A stretch of 64,000 bases of DNA, taken from contig QCXZ01000064.1 of the NCBI GenBank assembly GCA_025024175.1, positions 56,317,325-56,381,324 on the forward strand. Direction: 5' to 3'. How positions within the stretch are numbered: the first letter of the stretch is position 1; every line of letters starts with the position of its first letter. This DNA comes from Rhyzopertha dominica (taxonomy: Eukaryota; Arthropoda; Insecta; Coleoptera; Bostrichidae). The notes below the pieces were generated by a model that had not been told where the DNA came from, searched no databases, and saw nothing but the letters and a program-made list of their open reading frames with translations. Below are positions 49,501-59,829 of this stretch, in pieces. Position numbers and translations under genes: made by a program.

Positions 49501-50710
49501 AGCTGTCACAGCTGTTTTGTGGATTAGATGCTACCTCTTAATACGCAATTTAATAAAATATAAATACATGGCAAATACCCAATTGTTAACCGGCACTGGA
49601 ATTGTACTGTTATGTCAGGAATAAAATTTCAAAATATCTTTATTACGTTTTACATTCACTTTAGAGATTTAAATGAATAACTACGAGCTGCTTCATTTGT
49701 CCGTTACGGATCTAAAATATGTATAGACTTTGAATGAATTGTTTTCAGGCCCTACGCACATGGGGGTGATGATTTCACCGGAAAAGAACGTAGAATTAGT
49801 GAGCTGGAGTTTTGAAGGAACAAAACCATTAGCTGGTTCAAAATGGAATGGAAGAGAAACTTATTTCATTTACTATGCCTATGGGAGAACCCCTGTGCCT
49901 TTAGAATTCGACATGGACTTCAAGGTAATTTTATTTTTTCATGAGCTTTGCACAAAACTTATTTATGACACTGCATTAGTATTTAGAGCTGACATTTTTT
50001 TTTGCTTTTGCCCCCAGAATTGTGATTCTTAGGAAAAGTGATGTGCTAAATTTAAAGCAATATAACAATGGGAACCTTGCTGCTATTGAAATAATAGTTT
50101 TCACATTTAATTATAGTCTGATAAACACTATTAGTTGTATAAATATTATTTAATATTTTTTCAGAATTCTTGTACAATTCTTGACCCAAGAAACATTCTT
50201 TGGTCTACTTTTAGGGCATCATTATATCAAGACATTGTTCTTGTTTTAAAAATATTCCATAATATTCTAAAAAGACTGAAAAACAGTCATGCGCATGAGA
50301 TTAAAATGTTGAAGATGAACTCAAATGTGGCATATATTCCCATTATCCAACTGGTTTGATACTTTGCACACATATTTTTTTTGCCAAGAGTCATTATTTT
50401 CAGGTGTAAGATAAATAAAAATTGGAAGTCAGAAAATGGGTACTACTTTATCTACATAATTTAAGAACTGTCAATTTAATTAGATTTAGTAACTTTCCAA
50501 GCTCTTGAAACAGTATTCATATCCTTTTATTGCATCATTTTGCAGATTCCTTCCAATCACTCTCGTCCCATAATGGACATAGCAGTGACGTCACATTATC
50601 TTTTCGGTCCATCGAAGCACACGCCAGAACTACAGGACTTCGTTGACCAGTTCCCTCCGTGGGCGGCTGTATCATCTTGGACGGCTACATACGAGTCGTG
50701 GGTTGTGTAA
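34560..50710 (+). CDS. ERMP1: Endoplasmic reticulum metallopeptidase 1 (ERMP1), M28 family
   Basis: This is an ER-membrane zinc peptidase. Eleven coding exons: 34560-34568, 34622-35162, 39524-39693, 40277-40487, 40541-40849, 43349-43578, 43631-43814, 46176-46516, 47858-48176, 49749-49924, 50546-50710; 884 aa (human about 900). All phases join. Exon 1 codes only for MSK, the acceptor before 34622 is excellent, and the alternative ATG at 34715 would lose a basic, dileucine N-terminus. Residues 40-56 form the first membrane helix. The M28 domain has H175 and D177 (HFDTV), D187 (SDDG), E221 and E222 (GGEEN), E248 (INLEACG) and H324 (YHTKFD), so all metal and catalytic positions are kept. Membrane helices follow (about 385-655), then a C-terminal luminal domain. 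Intron 4 is GC-AG. Introns hold a THAP element and Penelope relics. The first AATAAA after the stop is near 51883. Confidence 0.93.
35163..39523. other. ERMP1 intron 2 (4.4 kb)
   Basis: AT-rich intron. On the minus strand at about 37750-38430 there are runs of protein-like sequence ([46 protein letters not shown]) with stops between them. It is probably a decayed transposase of a type I cannot name. Nothing else is evident. Confidence 0.45.
40850..43348. other. ERMP1 intron 5
   Basis: Apart from the mariner relic at 41777-42125 this intron holds AT-rich sequence without recognisable features. Confidence 0.45.
41777..42125 (-). pseudogene. Mariner transposase 3' fragment with terminal repeat
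   Basis: On the minus strand it reads MAKI-like [20 protein letters not shown], then [18 protein letters not shown] and a final KSFDKRV-like piece. This matches the end of SETMAR-type mariners (the pattern HPPYSPDL around the third catalytic residue). The element's outer end is GAGGGTCGTTCAATAAG at 41780-41796. The 5' half is missing or unrecognisable. It lies in ERMP1 intron 5, antisense to the gene. Confidence 0.7.
43815..46175. other. ERMP1 intron 7
   Basis: AT-rich intron with a (TA)n microsatellite at about 43986-44006. No other feature is supported. Confidence 0.5.
46517..47394. other. ERMP1 intron 8, left part
   Basis: It contains two short fragments with CAGGGTG-type ends, near 46656 (ACAGGGTGGCC) and 46757-46822 (ACAGGGTGTCCCATTT to AATGGAACACCCTATAT, inverted). 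The second is a tiny 65-bp TIR element. An N occurs at 47163. Confidence 0.5.
47395..47830 (-). pseudogene. Penelope-like element relic (GIY-YIG endonuclease end)
   Basis: On the minus strand it reads [20 protein letters not shown] and RFLMVS. This is the GIY-YIG endonuclease signature of Penelope-like retroelements (GVYKF.C..C..VYIGQTGR in active ones). The further C-terminal part at 47395-47480 resembles the tail of the relic at 55650-56100 (a shared stretch around TTTCTAAAAAG). Stops and the changed YVEQTG mark decay. It lies in ERMP1 intron 8, antisense. Confidence 0.65.
48297..49584 (+). mobile_element. THAP-domain element, copy C, in ERMP1 intron 9
   Basis: The ends are AATTAGGTATTATCAC and GCAAATACCCAATT. 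ATG 48630 opens a continuous THAP frame: [40 protein letters not shown], then CCCEDHLNS. After an AT-rich gap of about 70 bp that looks like an intron (donor lost, TATAAA instead of GTAAGT; acceptor TTATAG), [17 protein letters not shown] and NEPQEPRK then stop follow. It inserted in the same orientation as ERMP1 and does not touch its splice sites. It is about 90 percent identical to copies A and B. Confidence 0.8.
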
Positions 50711-53700
50711 AAAGAAAAGTTCCACAAACGCATAGTGTCCTTTTTTAAAATATTTTTTTGTTACGTTTTTTATTAAGTATTTATTTTAAGCTACGTGCCA
50801 AATTCCATATCTTTCGATAGCAGACTTGTGATGCTGGGTTTTTAAGTGTAAACAGCAGTATCTAGTAGTCTCTAAAGTAAAATTGCTCACTAGTAGATTT
50901 TAAAATAGAACTGACTGTAGGTTAGGGATTTTTAGCCATTAGGTGAGACAGTTTCCAGCCATTGCAGCAACGGAAATTTTATACTTTTCGTTGTACGAAA
51001 GATCAAATGTAAATTTTACCATATCATGCTGAAACTTTTAGATAAAGGGGTGCCATAAAATTTAAATGATTAAGAAAATATATAATGTAGATTTAAATTT
51101 AAATCAGCGCATGAATGGCTTGAGCTTCTAGTAAAAGACAACACATTTTTTATATAAATTTTATTTTGTTTTATATGGTGTTAAATTTTAAAGCTTCTTT
51201 TGAAGATCTTAAAAAACAAGTAACTCCAGTAATGTTCTTCATGCTATCATTTCTGGTATGCAGCAGCAACTTGTCATTATTCCCACCAATTTTGTTTTAA
51301 CTTTTATTTAAGCCTTTCACAGGTAAAGTGTTTTAGGTATTAAAAAAATGAGGAACTTTGTGTGTATAGGTTTCATAAACATAACAAACACAAATTCAAC
51401 ACGTTTATTTTTTATTTGTCAGAATCAAATCTTGACATGTGTAAAACACTGATATTTTTACACGGTACATTTTTTCTGAGGTTTTTCACTATTAAAATTC
51501 CTTCCAACCTTTTTAATTATGACCCGTAGGGTGAGAGTTCACTTTAGGGACAGACATTTATAAGTTACCTAAATCATCATTTGTATTAACTAACTCATCC
51601 TTTTCGTGTATAGAATGGTTCATAGTGCAGACAATTATGTGAATGATGTCTTCTCCGGCAAATATATTGCCAGTTTAGACCTACAAGCCAAATTATCAGG
51701 CAGAAAATATTGTCCTATGTTTGATGCAATAAGTGAACATCATATTTCGCAAAATGAAACACTATTAAATTGTAAGTTGTAACAAAAAAATCTTTCAGTA
51801 TCACAACTTAAAGCTAAAATATGTATCATGTTCAGTTAATATGAGTTGTTTTATCTCAAAATGGAGTCATTTAGTATCGAATAAATTATTTGTGCTTCAA
51901 TATAATATATTCCCTTTTGTGTAAAAAAATTAAAATAAAAATAATTAAATTGCAGAACAACAAACTCAAATGACAATAAATAATTTGACGTGATCTCACA
52001 ATTGGCACTTAATTTTGTAGGTCATTTAATAGAGAAATCAAATTTTTAGTTATAATATTGAGTGAGTGTTGCCAAATGTCAACAGTTTGAGAAAAGGTCT
52101 GGAGAATTATTTTTTAATTTATTCTCACCCTCACGTGGTAAAGTTTTTTACAACCTTAATTTTACTATTGATTTCTTCGATTCACGATGTGCTAAATCTA
52201 TTCTTATTCTTATTCGCAAATGATGACAAACGTAAAATTTGAGAAAAATATGTTGTGAATCAACAAAAATAAAGTATTACAAATTATTATAGTGACAATA
52301 AGCTCTTGTGGTTATTGCCAGCATAATAGTCTTTTGATTAACTAAAAGGAACACAGGTGGGATGAAATTTAAACTTTCTATTGATTTTTAGAAACATAAA
52401 AAACTATCACTACCAATGTCTAGGAGAAGACCCAAGATTCTTTTAAAGTTGTCTAATTTCAAACCAATGCATATTTATGTCTTTAAATTTAATTTCTTCT
52501 GGAAATTCCATAAATGTATATGTAAGGTTCCAAATAATTTACTACTCTAAATTCGATGCCATGAATAAGAAATTTAATGTCACCAATGAACAACGTTGAG
52601 ATGGTTATAAATCTTTACATTCCAACAATTTAGAAGATTGTTTCAAAAAGTTAAAATTATTTTCTTTAATCCCTTTTGATGGTAATATACCATTTCTTCA
52701 GTCAGATCTTTAGGAATCAACAAGTTTCTCCAACATTCTGGAAATACTACCCACACATGCTCTTTCTTCAGGTAATGATTAACAACAACCACTTAACATG
52801 CATCACCAGCTGCAAAATTCAAATATATTTAAGAACAAGCTCCAAGGTGTGTAGTAATAAGTGCAACTTNCATNATATTATGTGACAGCTTCGAATGTGC
52901 NCCCTCTGTTAGGTAAACTGTCAGAAATACGATTTTATTTTTACTGGTATTGAGAGATTCAGGTATTTTATTTACATAGTCTTTGTTTAGTGTTCAATTA
53001 CAGACAGAGTGTTCCAATTTCTCAGCTACTGCCGTGACCTGAAACAGCTTTCCTGCAGTCCGATTATTTAAATTATGTATTTGACAAATCAATTTTTATT
53101 TTGGGGCCTTATAAGTGTAACAGTCTTTATCAATACATTTCAGCTACATATCATTCGAATTCTTCACAATCTTTCTTCTCTAATAAAAAAGGATTATTTT
53201 AAGTTGTTAACTCCACAGGACTTTAAAGACATTACTTGTAATTTCCCTGGTAAAGCTGAGTTTCTAATGTTTTTACTGCATGATTATTTTCACTAATGGA
53301 CTGAATGTTTTCATCACAGTTCTGTGAATTCTCAACTTTTATTTCATGTTACACTTAGATAACACATATCTTTTTTTAAAGAAAATTTACATTGTTTTAG
53401 TCAAATAAATTTGGCATCCCTTTATTTTGTGTACATTAATAAAAAAAGCATAATAAATTGCTTTGTAGGGTGAATTCATAATTGTAAATAAAGGACAAAT
53501 TTTAAATAGATTAACTTTGGTATAGAAGAAGGTTTTGTAAATTTATCATCGTGCTTTATAGTTTGTTCCGTTATTTAAATTTGGCTTTGTGTGTAATAGT
53601 CAGGTTACATCTTTCATAATGGTATTGTTTTTCAATTCTGAAATATATTTAACAAATACTGTTCATGGTGACTATAAATAAGTGCATTTCACAACATATT

Positions 53701-55640
53701 TTTATTCAAATTTTTTTAATTCTGTGAATTTACTGTTTCATTTACTAACAGTTACTTGGCAGAAAGCTATGATTCCTAAGTTTTATATTATTTTTTTATC
53801 ACTTTCAAACTACTTGGTAATTCATTATATTTTTATTTAAATATGCTATAGTTATTAGGAGTTAATTTAACTCATTTTGCAAAAGGTATTAATAGGAAAT
53901 ACCTTAAACCAGAAACAGTTTTTTCTTTAATAGTGTGTGGTGCAATTTTAATATTTATCAATATACAAGCTATTTTATAGTGTGAAAAAGTTGTTTTCTT
54001 CGAAAGAAAATACAAATGCCATCTAAACGGATGCTTTATGTGACATTAAAAAAAGAGCCATTTAATTTCAAAGGATTTAATCACCTACCCAGTATTATTT
54101 TCTTTGGTTAGATTTAGTCCCACAAAATACAGATTTGAAAAATCAAAATCTCATTGCTATTAAAATGGAAAAGCCCAATTGTATATTGAGAAAACCTCAG
54201 GGAACCTTAATTTAACGTGTTTTAGTTTTGATTTAAAACATGAACAGTATTTGTGTCTGTCAATTCCCAGATTCCAATCGAACATATCCTTATTGAACAA
54301 TAAATGTTATCTGGCTTGAACAATACACTTGTACCATGGGAAGCTTGTTAAATTTTTAAGCATTTGCATTCTACAAATCTACAGCTAGACCATCTAACCC
54401 TAAACTGCTGGTTTCTGTTTGTAACAATAGCATATTCTTGCAGTAAAGCAAAACCGCTTAGCACCAGCTACTTACGAGTACAGGCCAGCATGAAAAAGCA
54501 CAAATCATGTTAATTATTACATAAATTCTGCCACCTTGTTTACATTGCCTAAGCGTTTGTGTTCCTAATGTGTTTGAGTGTTTTTATTTATCGGGGATTT
54601 GCTAATACGATTAGTACAGTACATAAAAAGGTACACTGTCTGGTTACAAGAGCTGTTTAGTTGGGTCCGGTTAAAAGTAACTAGATTTATTAGTGTTGGA
54701 AGTGGGTAAAAGTTGTGTTGTGTGTTACTTTTAGGCGGACCGTGTTGCTTGCCATATGGGCTCTTCTTTGTTGTTATATGTGATAAATAAATGGACACCA
54801 AATTTTTACCTTAGTATTAGGATGGTATTAGGTGATTTTTATTGTTACTATAGGTGCACTTGCATTTTCCATTGTTAAAGAAGTTTATCAAGATTGTTAT
54901 TTAAAATACAGTACTTCTAAGGTTACATGTTGTTTTTCTTTTATTGCAGGTGACTTGAAATAAGTTGTTACACAACATTGTATTTATAGTATTTGATAGA
55001 ATGTTGTTTGGGAAAATATCAGCTACAAAATCCTGTTTAGGAAATCTTAAATAATAAATTTATTTTATGGATTGAGCTTGATTTGGATATGTTTATTATA
55101 TTAATACATACATAAAGACCTATGATGAGATGGTAAAAAAAAATCGTTAATTTGCATTTCCTAAAAAGTGATCAAGGATACTGGTTCAATTTCTACATTA
55201 TGCAGGGTAATTCTTAAAACCTACATGCAAAAAACTTGGGTAATTATAACTAAGGACAAACAATTACTAATTGTGAAAAAAAATAGTAAAACAATTTTAG
55301 TTTCAGAGATGCCAATTTATTTCAAATAAAAGCAAAATGCATTTAGTTTATTACAATAACTGTTCGAAGATATTTCTGTGATTTTTTAATACACGCTTTA
55401 GTTTGGCGAATCCATTAGTCCCCGTAATGCACAGTCCAATACAGGCTGAAGTCGAATTGCCTCAGCGGCAGCATGTACCACAACTCTTTTATTTTTATCT
55501 TTGGTAAAGAAATACGCCATACGTTGTATGTAACCCCAAAAATAAGTATTAATTCTTGTTAAATAAGATTCGCCAAGTTTAATCCACAATATTTTATTAA
55601 TAGGGAAAGCTATAAATATTATGAAGTCAAAATAATGAAA
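50711..55640. other. ERMP1 3' UTR and intergenic sequence
   Basis: The first 1.2 kb is probably ERMP1 3' UTR; ATTAAA variants occur at about 51337 and 51494 and the first AATAAA near 51883. Beyond it the sequence is AT-rich without a supported gene or RNA gene. N bases occur near 52870-52902. Confidence 0.5.
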
Positions 55641-55649
55641 TCTAGAAAT

Positions 55650-56100
55650 CTAAACAAGGAATCTTGACTAAAAATGAAAAGCAACTTTCAAACCGGCAAC
55701 ATAAAAATGAGTGTTCAAATAAAAAATTTAGAATGGGACAATTGAAATTGCGAGAATCATTTAGAATTGTCCAATTTTGGTTATTTAAAATTTTGTATAT
55801 CTGTAAAATTTCTAAAAAGTTTAATTTTGATGATTTCTTACAAAAGTGTAAAATGTTCAAATTGTACAAAGTGGAAGTATGTTTGAATGAAAATAAATTA
55901 TTCGCTAACGAAGGATTTTAAGTTACAATAAAATAATGCAATTGTAAAAATGGACCTTCTTGTTTGTCCAATATATACAGAATTACAGGTGTTACATGCA
56001 AAGCTATATACACCTGAATGATTTAAAACTAAAATTTTATCTTTTTTATAGACAATACGGGAACAGACTGTGTACACTAGAAAAGGCAAACTTATGTCAT
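55650..56100 (-). pseudogene. Penelope-like element relic with clear GIY-YIG motif
   Basis: On the minus strand it reads KDKILVLNHSGVYSFACNTC and then NSVYIGQTRRS. This is the best preserved GIY-YIG endonuclease segment in the window, and its Cys pair matches the Penelope pattern. Downstream, in shifted frames, come FEHFTLL and KIKLFRNFTDIQ, the C-terminal end. The reverse transcriptase part is absent. Confidence 0.75.
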
Positions 56101-57075
56101 TAGATGAAAATTATTTAGAAAGGTAAATTGAGACTTGACCAGTAAACCTAAGGGGGTACTAAATTTTTATACTTTTCTCACAAGTGATGGTGGTAAAAGA
56201 ACACTTAAATTTCTGTTAGGCATTTATAGTACAATTTTTCTATTAAGTAATTTGGAAAACCATTATTATAAGCAATTTGGAGAATTTTGGTGCAATTTTC
56301 TAAATTGCTTAGTCATTCAATCCATCAAAGCTTTTGAAATGTAGTGTTTCACAAAATTTAAGGATATTTTTTATTAACCATATAAAGTATTACATAGTTA
56401 TAGGAATCTATAATATGGCAGCTTTTTTAAAGCCATTGCCAACTATGGTTTGTATTTAGAAAAAAGAGAGTTTATGTTGTATCTCGAAAAATTGCGTAAT
56501 TGATGACATTATCTGATTGGGAACACCATTTTCTATAACTTTTTTATTTATACTTTTTATACATTAGAGGAGTAAGAAGATGTTGCATTTTTTTAAATAT
56601 CTAATAAGTTATGAACTTTTTCAAAAATACAAAAGGTGCATTAAAATTAGGCCCACACATGGCTCACACTCACTCTCGGCATACTAACAAATGAAAGCTT
56701 TTAAACATTCCTCTGTGACCATCCCGAAAGTATAATTTTCGCCTATTTTGTTAAGTGAAAAAAGAAACACAGTAACCCAAAAACCAGTGATTCGAAAAGA
56801 CTAAAAAACTGATGGATTTTTGTCTGAATAGAAACAAACATGTGCCATAATTTATTCAAATAAAGATTATTACTTACTGAGTAGGTAGGTTCTTGTTGTC
56901 AGTTACTATATTTTGAATCCATTTTTAACGAAAACCCGTTGGAGATATTCGTCCTACTTGTCAGAGAAATAAGTCAATTTGTAAGTAATAAAAAAAGTAG
57001 GTAATTTTACACGTATAACTATTTAATGGTATTCAATTACATTATCATATTTAAAAGTTGTCCTAATACTATCAC
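56101..57075. other. Intergenic spacer
   Basis: AT-rich; no supported feature. Confidence 0.5.
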
Positions 57076-57422
57076 ATGTACGGGGTGGTTCAGTTATCGT
57101 GCTCACCCAATTGACAATAGAAACACCTACTTTTTACGTCGGATTTTGATTTTACATCAAATAAATTCTGAGAAAAAAATTATCAAGATATGTTATGCTC
57201 TAAATTTAGAGAAAAACGTTTTGAATAAAGGTTATAGCACTCAAAAGTAATTCGATATAGCACATTTATACTGGGTGTTTAGATTTTAAGTACCATATAC
57301 ACGCGGTTATAAATATGCCGTATCGCGCTATTGAGTAATCCTTGGCTGCTACTACTTTTACTTCAAACATTTTTCTCTGTAGGCTTTCAAATAAAGCTGT
57401 TAATTGGGTGAGCTCCCTGTAC
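57076..57422. mobile_element. Candidate MITE of about 345 bp
   Basis: The left end is GTACGGGGTGG...GCTCACCCAATT. The right end, AATTGGGTGAGCTCCCTGTAC, is an inverted match to it, with a 14-bp insertion in the left copy. There is no coding capacity. Confidence 0.5.
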
Positions 57423-57956
57423 AATGTAATAAAGATTTCATCAAATAAACAACTTTATAGTAAAATTTATACGATTTTCATGTAGGTACGCTAAAATATT
57501 ACCGTTTATTCTGAAAACAACGAGAACGACACAGCCAAACCTGCGATAGTTTCATAACGAATTCTTACCTTAAAAAAATATTTACAATAGCTGATAACAC
57601 GTATACGTAAGTATCTTTACGTATGAGTAAAAAACATTTTCATATAACATACCACCGAACAAATCGTGTTAACTTTTCAAGGTCGAGAGAATTTCGGACA
57701 CAAAATATACGCTTAATACGTATTATGTATTTAAACAAGTATATGCATAAGTAATTATTTTACGGCAAGAAATATTTTTTTCAAGCAAATGAAGGTAGAT
57801 ATGTTATTGCTTTGTTTCTTGTGCCAACGAGATAAATGCTGTATTTTATTCTAAGTGACCTATAGATTTTTTTAAATGATCAGGGCCGGCAGATCTGTCA
57901 CAAAAATATCAGTGTCTTTATATTTTCGTATTACTTGAGGTGTTCCATACTGAACC

Positions 57957-58134
57957 ATTAAAAATCTTCCAGTTCGATTTAATTAAAAAGCAGCACAATC
58001 ACTATAAGAAAAACTATAATATTTATTATGCACTAATTTGGACCCTATAAGCTAAACGCTGTTAAAAAAGAAATATTAATTCCATGAAATAAAAATATTT
58101 GTTGGAACTGGACCGATAAACATTGATGTCGAAT
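57957..58134 (-). pseudogene. Penelope-like relic split by the hammerhead retroelement
   Basis: The minus strand reads KYYSFSYSDCAAF then LNRTGRFLMVQ, a decayed GIY-YIG end similar to 47573-47690. Upstream sequence shares HGINISFLTAF-like residues with that relic. The same relic appears to continue at 58721-58790, on the far side of the insertion at 58135-58720. Confidence 0.55.
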
Positions 58135-58262
58135 GTAAGAATTTAGGATGGCAATGCCATCTGTCAGCATTACACTGACATGATGACAAAGCCACCTAGC
58201 TGCCTTAACGGGAACTACTACCATTGCTTTGGTATATAAGCAAAACCAGTTCTATGCCGTGT

Positions 58263-58344
58263 TGTCTACACTAGACCTAANCTGCACTGATGAGCTGTAA
58301 TGACAGCGAAATAGTACTATCTGCAGTTGGTTGAGGTGTAGACA
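58263..58344 (+). ncRNA. Type I hammerhead ribozyme, copy 1
   Basis: Core CTGATGA is at 58287-58293 and GAAA at 58308-58311. Stem II is GCTGT/ACAGC (58294-58298 with 58303-58307, loop AATG). Stem III is ATAG/CTAT with a 2-nt loop, the very short stem III typical of Penelope and retrozyme hammerheads. Stem I is ACTGCA/TGCAGT (58281-58286 with 58322-58327; 58281 is N here and A in copy 2). It is extended past an internal loop by TGTCTACAC/GTGTAGACA (58263-58271 with 58336-58344). The predicted cleavage is after the ATC at 58319-58321. Confidence 0.88.
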
Positions 58345-58615
58345 GCACAGCATAGACATGCATTTTAATGTATGTTGGTTCTTGCCCGTCAACAAAAAAG
58401 TGCCGTGGGGGCCTGCTGTCAAATTGAAGTATGCAGTTGCATGCCAATTTGTTAGGCTACAGGTCACTTCCTTTAGGAAGTAGTTCCCGTTAAGGCAGCT
58501 AGGTGGCTTTGTCATCATGTCAGTGTAATGCTGACAGATGGCATTGCCATCCTAAATTCTTACTTTCATCATACCATTGCTTTGGTATATAAGCAAAACC
58601 AGTTCTATGCCGTGT

Positions 58616-58697
58616 TGTCTACACTAGACCTAAACTGCACTGATGAGCTGTAATGACAGCGAAATAGTACTATCTGCAGTTGGTTGAGGTGTAGACA
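58616..58697 (+). ncRNA. Type I hammerhead ribozyme, copy 2
   Basis: This is identical to copy 1, shifted by 353 bp, with no ambiguous base. The core CTGATGA is at 58640-58646 and the predicted cleavage is after 58674. All conserved core positions are present, so it should be catalytically competent; a short stem III usually means activity is better as a dimer. Confidence 0.88.
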
Positions 58698-58722
58698 GCA
58701 CAGCATAGACATGCATTTTAAT

Positions 58723-59370
58723 TGATGTCGAATCATTGTTCAATAACGTAGCAGTACCTTAAGCTATAAAATTTTTGGAATATTTTCTTGAAAAAAAAAA
58801 TGAATTTGATAGGGCTGTCATAGACGAATGCTTGAAGTTAACAAAACTGTGCAGCGAACAAGACACTTTTGAAACTTCATAAAAAGCTAAATTTAACTAT
58901 TTTGCTAATTTGCAACAAGGAGAGTTTACCGTATGAAACAATTGGTCTAATTTGCCCTCTTTATGAATTTTAAGAAGACCATAAAGTCTCATTGTTGAAG
59001 GGTTTATATAAATAATCTGTGACATCTTGCAATTAAAACTTTTCAAGTTGATACAACTTTAACAAATCCTTGAATTTTGAATGACATTTAATTTTCTGAT
59101 CCCTTTTAGTTGAATACAATCTTCATCACTTAGAAAATTTGAAAGTTTATCCATGCACTCATTTTTATCAAAGTTAATTACACAATTTCTTCTATTAGCC
59201 GTAGAAAAAATAAGTTATATGTAACTCTCTCGCTCTTCATTTCTAAATGTAATTTAAATTTACCAGAACTGATGTTATAGGTTTCTGATTTGCTTTCGTT
59301 TTAATTTTCTACGGTTTTATTTAAAAGTAAATGTATACGTCCCATTAAATTGTTTTTAAATCCACAATTT
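58723..59370. other. Spacer after the retrozyme
   Basis: The first 70 bp or so continue the interrupted Penelope-like relic. The rest is AT-rich without a clear feature. Confidence 0.45.
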
Positions 59371-59699
59371 ACAGAGTCGCTACAAAATATGGAACCAGCA
59401 AGATATTTCAGGTTCTGGTCGACCGATTTTTTCGAAATGGGCCTATGGGTAATTAAAATGCTTTTCTAGATTTTTTCAACTCCGTGTCAGCTCTCCTTTC
59501 CGAGATATGGGCGCAAGTTGCATTTTTTAAATAGGTAGATGGGGAAGGGGGTCAAAAGGCACATCATTGAAAAGGATATTTTTCTTGATTTCAAAAATGT
59601 ATTTCACTTATCCAATTTATTGTTTCTGAGTTGAGAGAATTATAAATACTGAGCCTGACAAAGAACGAAAAGAATTAAAACAATTTTCATTATCGTTGA

Positions 59700-59760
59700 A
59701 ATGGACTGATGATAATTTTCGTCCAGTTTGACCAATATAATGCAAATCGGTTACCCTAAA
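59700..59760 (-). pseudogene. Possible Penelope GIY-YIG fragment
   Basis: The minus strand reads VTDLHYIGQTGRKLSS. HYIGQTGR matches the GIY-YIG signature, but only about 20 codons are recognisable, so chance is possible. It sits between the left TIR and the transposase of the 1.8-kb element, suggesting a nested remnant. Confidence 0.35.
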
Positions 59761-59829
59761 AATAAAAAAAAAAACATGATTCCGTGAAATGGGCAGTATT
59801 TTTTTAGATTTACATTACAGAAGATGCTC

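Larger units (their letters stand above)
58135..58720 (+). mobile_element. Retrozyme-like retroelement with two hammerhead ribozymes
   Basis: It is flanked by a perfect 13-bp duplication, ATTGATGTCGAAT (58122-58134 and 58721-58733); the repeat's last two bases overlap the second copy. The order is an 83-bp inverted end piece (58135-58217), repeat R1 (58219-58369), a 108-bp middle, the direct copy of the end piece (about 58478-58563) and repeat R2 (58572-58722). R1 and R2 are identical apart from one N, and the two 83-bp arms are exact inverted copies, so the insertion is young. Each R carries a hammerhead, so cleavage of a transcript would release a 353-nt monomer. It has no open frame. Movement would need a helper, plausibly a Penelope-like element. 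Confidence 0.85.

Noticed and set aside
55398..55589. 63-codon minus-strand frame containing AAAEAIRLQPVLDCALRG
   Set aside because: Looks protein-like but too short to identify, and there is no neighbouring exon or repeat to support it.
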